From contig LNAC01000278.1 of assembly GCA_002007465.1 (NCBI GenBank), positions 570,286 through 634,285 of the forward strand: 64,000 nucleotides of DNA, in the 5' to 3' direction. Positions 57,601-64,000 of the stretch are shown here, piece by piece. This stretch comes from Ailurus styani (lineage: Eukaryota > Chordata > Mammalia > Carnivora > Ailuridae). A model generated the notes under the pieces. It ran no database searches, had not been told where the DNA came from, and saw nothing but the letters and a program-made list of their open reading frames with translations. Numbering within the stretch: position 1 is the stretch's first letter; each line of letters opens with the position of its first letter. A program made the translations under genes and the position numbers.

Positions 57601-59599
57601 AGGCAAAGCGCCCCTTCATTGCTTTTTTACCCTCTTCGTTCATTTTCTTTCTCAAAGTCTTCCCCCCGGAGCTGCGCGTTTTTGTTCACGTTCATTCATT
57701 ACAGATCTATTGACTTACACTCTTGGCTGGACAGTGTGTGAAGTCCATCAGGAAGACTTAATCTTTGCCTTTGAGAAGCTAAAACTCTAGTTCCAAAGAG
57801 CTAAGCATATGGAAGAGTATCTTAGGGCAGTTTCCAGATGAGTTCAGATTAAAGAGAATACTTCATCCAGTGAGATCAGGGAAGGTTTTACCAGCCATTC
57901 CCTTAGAGATGGTTGTGAATAGGTTCCTCCTATTAAATTTCATGTATAGTAGACGTGGTATAAATCTCAAATTGAACATTTATTGAGCTCTCCTCAAGAA
58001 ACTTTTACCTTTGTTAAAAGAAATCAGATATTTTAAAAGGCAAAATTCTATTATAGGATAAATTCCAGTTGGTAAGAATTCAGGGTGAAGTGGAAAAGAA
58101 GCTTCTTCTAGTAGGTGGTTAGAGATTGAGCCTGTTTTTGAGTAAATATTTGTTGGCTGAATGAAGGTAAGAATTCTTTGAAAAGAAGGGTAATGCCAGA
58201 AGCAGGAACAAGCATGGGGGTATTTTAATTAATATAAACATTTGATCCTTATGCTGAATTTCCTGTGGCATTATTTTTTGACTTCTTGTATATTCTGCAA
58301 TACCACGGAAATAATTCTTGATTAAAACTTAGAGGTTGTTCCTCCTAAACTGTTAGACCTGCTTTCTTGCTGGGAATTTATATAGCATATCAGTCCAGAC
58401 ATAAAGCTGCGTGGCTTGCAAACCTGACTTTACCAGGTACTGGCTATTTTAACTTAGGTCACTTCGTCTCTGTTTTACTTTCTCCAATCTGGGCCAGACG
58501 ATAATTTAAACCATATGAAATTGCTGATAATTGACCATTTTGACCTACAGAAATAGCCAGGTGCCAAGATTCCCCCTGATATAGTGTGTACCACACTGAG
58601 TAGGAGTGAGGAATCAGCTTACCAAAAGCCCTTAGTAGAGTATTTGGCTCATGGTAAAGGTTAAGTGAGAGCGCGTATTATTAATGCCTCCGCTCTTTCT
58701 CCCTTATAGTCCAGTTCTCAGAACATTGGCAAATTCATGACATGAAAGCATGGCAGCATTGTGTTATGTTTTTAAAAACTTACATTATGTAAACTCATTT
58801 ACTCTTCATAGAAACTCAGATAAATAACTTATTGAAAATCTCACTATTAGTAAGTATTGGGGCCTCAATCAAAACCCAGATCCCTCATCTTCAAACTCCT
58901 TACTCTTGCATGCTACAATTTACTTTGGTCACAAAAAGTGTACTTATTGAGGTGATTTTAATTCTTGAATGTGTGTATGCATGGTTTATATGCTTTTTAT
59001 GCCTGTACAGCTTTTTTTTTTTAAAAAAACTATATAGTATAGTTACTGTTACCCTTGTCACAGACTCATAGTTTTGAGAAAGGGAAACATAATCTTCTAA
59101 ATTTATTTGGTGACAAAAACAAAAAAAGAAAAATCAGAAGAACTTTATTGTATGCAGTTATTTCAAAGGAATCATTTCTATAGAGGAGGAGTAATATTGC
59201 TGACATATTGGGAATAGTGTGATTTTGGTTTTATGTGCTTTAAAATTCTTCAGCAAATGTTTGTAAATATAAGTCACTCACATCCACTGCTCTTTTTTCC
59301 ATTCTCTTTACCTTTCCAGGATCTGATACCACTGTTCATGTTTTCCTTTGAGAACCACTCTCCTCAACTACCTTATAATATACTGTACCCTAGTTTTCAC
59401 AATATATTTGATCACAGAACAATTTACAAAACCATAATGAACTGTTGGAAGCCCAACAGGAGCTCATGAGCTGTAAGTGTTTAAATTTAAAGCAAACAGC
59501 AAAAATGATGTCATGGATGAATTGTTACAGGACGTGATCACATTTTTATTCATAGTCTGCACTTTATACAAGCATAAACAAAATGTGAAAATTAAAATT
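57601..59599. other. GCLM upstream flank, few features
   Basis: L2-like wording at ~57,690-57,800 (TGACTTACACTCTTGGCTGG, then CCTTTGAGAAGCTAAAAC) and MIR-like wording at ~58,430-58,500 (CCAGGTACTGGCTATTTTAAC). Otherwise no recognised element or exon. Confidence 0.45.
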
Positions 59600-59655
59600 C
59601 ATTTTACCTTATTAAGGGATCACCTGGTGCATCTTATTCTTAATAAGGTAAAATG
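59600..59655. repeat. Perfect 17-bp inverted repeat with 22-base loop
   Basis: The arms at 59,600-59,616 and 59,639-59,655 are exact reverse complements (CTTAATAAGGTAAAAT is the core of the right arm). The loop contains the small palindrome CACCTGGTG. Confidence 0.9.
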
Positions 59656-59749
59656 GGTTTAAATTATCAGATTTTGGTTTAATATTTTATGTAATTGATT
59701 TTAAATTTAATAATAATTATATTATTCTCCATAACAGAAAATATAGGAC

Positions 59750-60250
59750 ATAGATGTCTATCTCACATATTAAAAACAACCTAGCTCTCCATTATATGAA
59801 TACCTATAATTTATTTATTCTCTGTATTTGATGGCCAGGTAGGTTGCTTTCAGGCTTTTGCTAGAACAGACATTGTGGCCATACATATTCTTAGTGCTTG
59901 CCTATTTGTATATGGGGGAACATTTTTCTCTGATAACTACACATTAGGTATTACTGTCTTCAAGGATGTGCACTTTTAATAGCTACTGCTGAACCAATTT
60001 ACACTCAAATCTAAATTGGATAAGACTACCTATTTCCTCCCATAATCACTAACACTAGATATTATCTGTCTTTTCAATTTTTGCCACGCTGATGGGTAAG
60101 TATATCTTGTTATTCTTTGATTACTGATAAGACTTCATTGTTTTATGATATATTGTGATCACATGCCATGTGATTTTACATGCTTTTAAAATTAATATTG
60201 TATTGTAAGCATTTTTCTCATGTTATTATACTCAATTATTTTCCAGTCTC
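59750..60250 (-). repeat. Old L1 3' end, antisense
   Basis: CAGGCTTTTGCTAGAACAG, ACATTAGGTATTACTGTCTT and GCCACGCTGATGGGTAAG fit a decayed antisense L1M terminus. Confidence 0.55.
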
Positions 60251-60329
60251 TGTTGACACACAAACATTAGGACATTGCTAATTCTTGTCAATTTTTTTTG
60301 GCCTTAAAACATGTTTCATCAAGGCAGCT

Positions 60330-61140
60330 AGCACGTGTCTGTTGCCAGTATGTAACCCCTGGAGACGAACAGGCTTTTAGCAAGAGGTAAGCTGGACATG
60401 TTTAAAACAATTCATAAGCCAAGTTTCTTCTCTCTTGGTTCCTGTTTCTGTAGCAATTCCAGTGGGGTGTGTTAGACAACATTCCAAGAAGCTGGAGACT
60501 GCCCTTCAGGTACCAAGGAGGTGGCTTGCCCGTGGACACAGACTGGTCTGCCTCACTGCCATAGGAACCCCAAGCTACATTATTTCATAACGTGCTCTGT
60601 GGTAGAAATCTTCAGTTGGGACTCAATCCCCAAATTCTTTCTAGGGTGCCTTCCTGTACGACAGAGCCTGGAAGCTAAACACTGTAATTCTCAGCATCCC
60701 TTGCAGCTCTCCTTCTAGGTAAAGATGTTCCGTGCACTAGTTTTAGATTTCAAAGGTAGAAGTGTGTTTGAGAGCATCTTCCTGTATCTTCAGCTGCTGA
60801 TTTTTGCGACAGCCACGCTCTGATGTCCTATCCCAGCTTTACAGGTGTCATAGGCAGTTCCGGCCACGTACTGATCCCTGGATCAAAGCAAGAGTAATTC
60901 AGTGGCCATCTCCTGATGGCTCACCCTTCTTAGTTTGACACAGGATGAGCGCTCCTGGAAGGACACTTCGTTGAGCAGCATTATTCTTGGAGTTGTTCCT
61001 AGAGACCCAGTCCAGAGCTTGTTTGTCCGACCTTCAGCTTTGTAAGTACCTGACTCCCTGTATACCCTCCGCTTAAAATAGAGTGGTTTCTGTTCCTGCA
61101 CTTGACCCCTGGCTGATACCATTTCTGTTCTTATAATCAC
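60330..61140. other. Unassigned intergenic block, possibly LTR/MER-derived
   Basis: AACACTGTAATTCTCAGCATCC followed by CTTGCAGCTCTCC recalls a phrase found in several mammalian MER/LTR elements. No reading frame or boundary could be fixed. Confidence 0.25.
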
Positions 61141-61314
61141 ATTTGAGTGTATTACTAGATTGAAAATGTAAAATACATTTTTTCTCATCTCTGATAAACA
61201 TCATTCTATAATTTTTAAGTGTCCTTTGATATAAGGGTTTACACATTTGGGCAAAGTGCTAACTTTGGTTCACAACGGTGTACTCGAAAGAGCATTCATA
61301 AGTATGTCACACAT

Positions 61315-61506
61315 TTTTTTTTCAAGATTTTATTTATTTATTTGAGATAGAGTGAGAGAGCACAAGCAGGTGGAGGGGCCGAGGAAGAGGGAGAAGCAGG
61401 CTCCCTGCAGAGCAGGGAGCCCTACGTGGGGCTCAGTCCCAGGACCCTGGGATCATGGCCTGAGCTGAAGGCAGACACTTAACCAACTGAGACACCCAGG
61501 CGCCCC
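61315..61506 (-). repeat. CAN SINE, minus orientation
   Basis: TATGTCACACAT before and TATGACACACAT after form a one-mismatch target duplication. Confidence 0.92.
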
Positions 61507-61689
61507 TATGACACACATATTTTAAATATATTTTTATATAAAAATATAATAAAGTTCAGGAAGATTAAAAGTAGGGAAAAATTCATAATTCTGATGTGCA
61601 TTTTGAGGATTATATTCATAGATAGATGAATGATAGATGATGGCTGGCCAGAGAAACATTCTAGTAGAATTGTTAAGAGAGCAAGAACA

Positions 61690-61880
61690 TTGCATTAGAT
61701 AACCTTAGTTCAAACCCTGGCCCCAACACTGGGCAGCAGCATAGGTCTGGGTACGTTTTTTATTCTCTCTTCCAGAAAATTGGGCTAACATGAGCACTCA
61801 ATTCATGCAGTTGTTATGTAAATGAGATAATATATGTAAAGTTCCTAGCATAATGTACGGCATATTTAGCTTAATAAATG
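61690..61880 (+). repeat. MIR-type fossil
   Basis: TTCAAACCCTGGCCCCAAC, AATGAGATAATATATGTAAA and AGTTCCTAGCATAATG. Confidence 0.7.
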
Positions 61881-62172
61881 TTAACTATCGTAAAGATATA
61901 AATATTTTTTGCATATTTCCCTGAGAAAATACAAGACTATTAGGACAAGGATTCTAAAATTTTCTGGCAAGGAAACTATACTTACTGGTTTCTAGTTTTA
62001 GTTGTTTCTCTATATTACTTTGTATGATGTATGGTATGCTGGCTGCCTTCCTCAAAGATTCATCCAAGATCCCCAAGGAAATACTAGAGGATGAAAGAAA
62101 TTACCTTCAAATGTATTCAAAACTTACTAACACTTGCTAATTCTGTACAAGCTGTATTTAAAATCTGACTAG

Positions 62173-62583
62173 TGAGGCACCTGGGTAGCTCAGTAGGTTA
62201 AGTGTCTGTGTTCAGCTTGAGTTGCGATCCCAAGGTCCTGGGATCCAGCCCCGCATCGGGCTCCCTGCTCAGCGGGGATTCTGCTTCTCCCTCTCCCTCT
62301 GCCTCTCCCCTGGCTTGTGCTCTCTCACTCTATCTCAAATAAATAAAAATCTCGGGCGCCTGGGTGGCTCAGTGGGTTAAAGCCTCTGCTTTCGGCTCAG
62401 GTCATGATCTCAGCGTCCTGGGATCGAGGCCCGCATCGGGCTCTCTGCTCAGCAGGGAGCCTGCTTCCTCCTCTCCCTGTCTCTCTGCCTGCCTCTCTGC
62501 CTNATCAAATAAATAAATAAATCTTAAAAAAAAAAAGATTCAAATAAATAAAAATCTTTAAAGTATGTATATAAAAATAAAAT
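62173..62583 (+). repeat. CAN SINE interrupted by a younger SINE
   Basis: Head GAGGCACCTGGGTAGCTCAG. AAAATCTGACTAG flanks the whole unit (62,160-62,172 and 62,584-62,596). The younger copy sits in its A/T tail. Confidence 0.93.
62354..62539 (+). repeat. Young CAN SINE nested in another SINE's tail
   Basis: Near-consensus head. Duplication TCAAATAAATAAAAATCT at 62,335-62,352 and 62,540-62,557. One N (62,503) replaces the expected bases between GCCTCTCTGCCT and ATCAAATAAATAA. Confidence 0.93.
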
Positions 62584-62749
62584 AAAATCTGACTAGGAGT
62601 ATTGAGTGGCCTTTGGACTTTCGTTAAATTGCTGAATATAAGTTTGGGGACCCGTGGACTTGAGGATACTGTCTCAGCTGCCAGTGCACAGCTCAGTGTG
62701 GTAGCCTGGATTCTGTCTGAACTCTCCTTGACGGAGACCCCATCCCAAG

Positions 62750-62953
62750 GTGAGCGCAGACCAAGGTCAGAATAAAAGATTACCATTAAATGAAGAATTT
62801 ACCATTGAAAAGCTGAAGGCATTGGAGAACTCTTGGAGCTGCTGGGGAACCCGGGGCCGCGGCAGCGGCAGGGCTCCAGCAGCAAGCAGCAGAGGGAGCT
62901 CGGGCAGATGCTGTCAGAATCTCATTTCTGAGGTAAGGGAACTGGATGGATGA
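62750..62953 (+). other. Unidentified GC-rich, coding-like fragment
   Basis: A locally GC-rich stretch in AT-rich DNA. One frame reads NKRLPLNEEFTIEKLKALE; a one-base shift then gives LLELLGNPGPRQRQGSSSK, as if a frame had broken. I do not recognise the protein. A decayed retrocopy or an exon remnant are both possible. Confidence 0.25.
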
Positions 62954-63329
62954 TGCTATTTCCCAAGGACTCCCCCAGTTCCTGAAAAGAAGGACTTTTC
63001 TGAGTAACTGACAACTGAGAGAGCAAAGGTTTATTATTACAAGGGTTAAATTCAGAGATTAAAAAAAGGAACATTATTATAGTATTTAAAGATATAATCA
63101 GAAATTGGTCCTTATTAGAAGATACTGGGTTGAGCTATTCATATTCACATATACAAAACAGTATGACAATCAAAACAGATTGTCATAGTCTTCCAGGTGT
63201 CTCCTAGGGTCCCTGCAATTTGAGAAACATTGGTTTTCTGTATGTATTTTGACAACTAACCACAGAGACAATTCAATTTGTTAAGGAATCCTAATTATTT
63301 TGCCAGTGTTTTTCTTTAATTTTTTTAAA

Positions 63330-63930
63330 TATAAAAAGAATGTAATTTTCTTGCAGAACATTTGGGCTATGCAGAAAAGTAGAAAGAAGAAAAATCATAG
63401 TACTCAAAGTTACCTACTTTGATTTTTTAAATACATTTTTTTTACATGACTACCATTCATACTGTCAACAACTCTCTTCCTTTATTTAAAAAAAACCTTA
63501 ATATCGTAGAAGACATTTCCCTATGTTATTAAAACTACTTTTAATGGGGGGCACCTGAGTAGTGCTGTTAGTTGGTTAATGGCTGACTCTTGATTTCATG
63601 TTTGGTAGTGATCTCAGTGTCGTGAGGTCCAGCCCTGAGTAGAGCCCTGTGTCCAGCTCCACACACAGCTCAGAGTCCGCTTGGGACTCTCTCCCTCTCC
63701 TTCTGCCCCACATGTGCGCTCTCTCTAAAATAAGTAAATAAATCTTTTTTGAAAACCTACTTTTAAGCATCATTAACATTTCTAAACCACCATTTTTCTT
63801 ATGACAAAATTAATGCCTATTTATTATAGAAAATTAAAATATTCAAATAAAGAGAATAAAGTCTATATCCCACCCTCTGGATATCACCATTGGACTAAGA
63901 TATATCTCTGACTAGATTTTTTGGCACATG
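63330..63930. repeat. Ancient L1-type 3' fragment split by a SINE
   Basis: GGCTATGCAGAAAAGTAGAAAG and CTATATCCCACCCTCTGG flank a SINE insertion; the wording recalls an old L1M terminus, uncertain. Confidence 0.35.
63548..63748 (+). repeat. Old CAN SINE, plus orientation
   Basis: GGCACCTGAGTAGTGCTG head with insertions, GTGATCTCAGTGTCGTGAGG middle, and a short AT tail. Confidence 0.85.
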
Positions 63931-63934
63931 TATT

Positions 63935-63976
63935 ATATATATATGTATGTGTATATATACACATACATATATATAT
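63935..63976. repeat. 42-bp perfect AT-rich palindrome
   Basis: Symmetric about 63,955/63,956: GTATATATAC centre, then TGTATG/CATACA arms and (AT)n ends. Probably a TA/TG microsatellite that folded back. Confidence 0.9.
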
Positions 63977-64000
63977 GCTTATTTTTTTAACATATTTATT

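Overview
The window is mammalian nuclear DNA from a carnivore, most likely a mustelid (ferret, mink, marten, otter or badger group). About forty tRNA-derived CAN SINEs are visible. Many have the mustelid-type head (GGCGCCTGGGTGGCTCAG followed by TGGGTTAAAGCCTCTGCC) and sharp target-site duplications. Gene order matches human chromosome 1p22: tRNA-Arg(TCT), then DNTTIP2, then GCLM, with both protein genes on the minus strand. Species and synteny are inferred from sequence recognition; no search was run.

Layout. 1-560 is a GC-rich segment holding an intron-containing tRNA-Arg(TCT) at 79-163. 0.6-12 kb is intergenic: SINEs, old L1 and hAT-type fossils, and the 3' flank of DNTTIP2. 12,089-31,665 is DNTTIP2, seven coding exons, all splice junctions readable, 772 codons plus stop; its last intron (9.4 kb) is swollen by an antisense L1 of about 5.4 kb. 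A GC-rich promoter lies at about 31.4-31.9 kb. 32-37 kb holds old L1 pieces, a duplicated-flank assembly problem at 35.3-35.75 kb, and a processed HNRNPDL pseudogene (35,929-36,694) whose 5' part is inverted. 41,664-57.4 kb is GCLM: coding exons 2-7 are intact (232 codons plus stop). Exon 1 is not visible and presumably lies in the 803-base N gap at 56,569-57,371 within the GC-rich promoter. 57.6-64 kb is intergenic and mostly fossil repeats.

Function. DNTTIP2 is a nucleolar protein with a C-terminal Fcf2 pre-rRNA-processing domain. GCLM is the modifier subunit of glutamate-cysteine ligase, which controls glutathione synthesis. The tRNA serves translation. The three share a neighbourhood, not a pathway; both protein genes look like housekeeping genes with GC-rich promoters.

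I found no undescribed genetic system. The most informative oddities are the twin-primed HNRNPDL retrocopy with an undamaged C-terminal frame, two places where the assembly seems to have laid allelic or repeated SINE copies in tandem across single-N joins, the lost GCLM first exon, and three SINEs within 1.1 kb in the probable GCLM 3' untranslated region.
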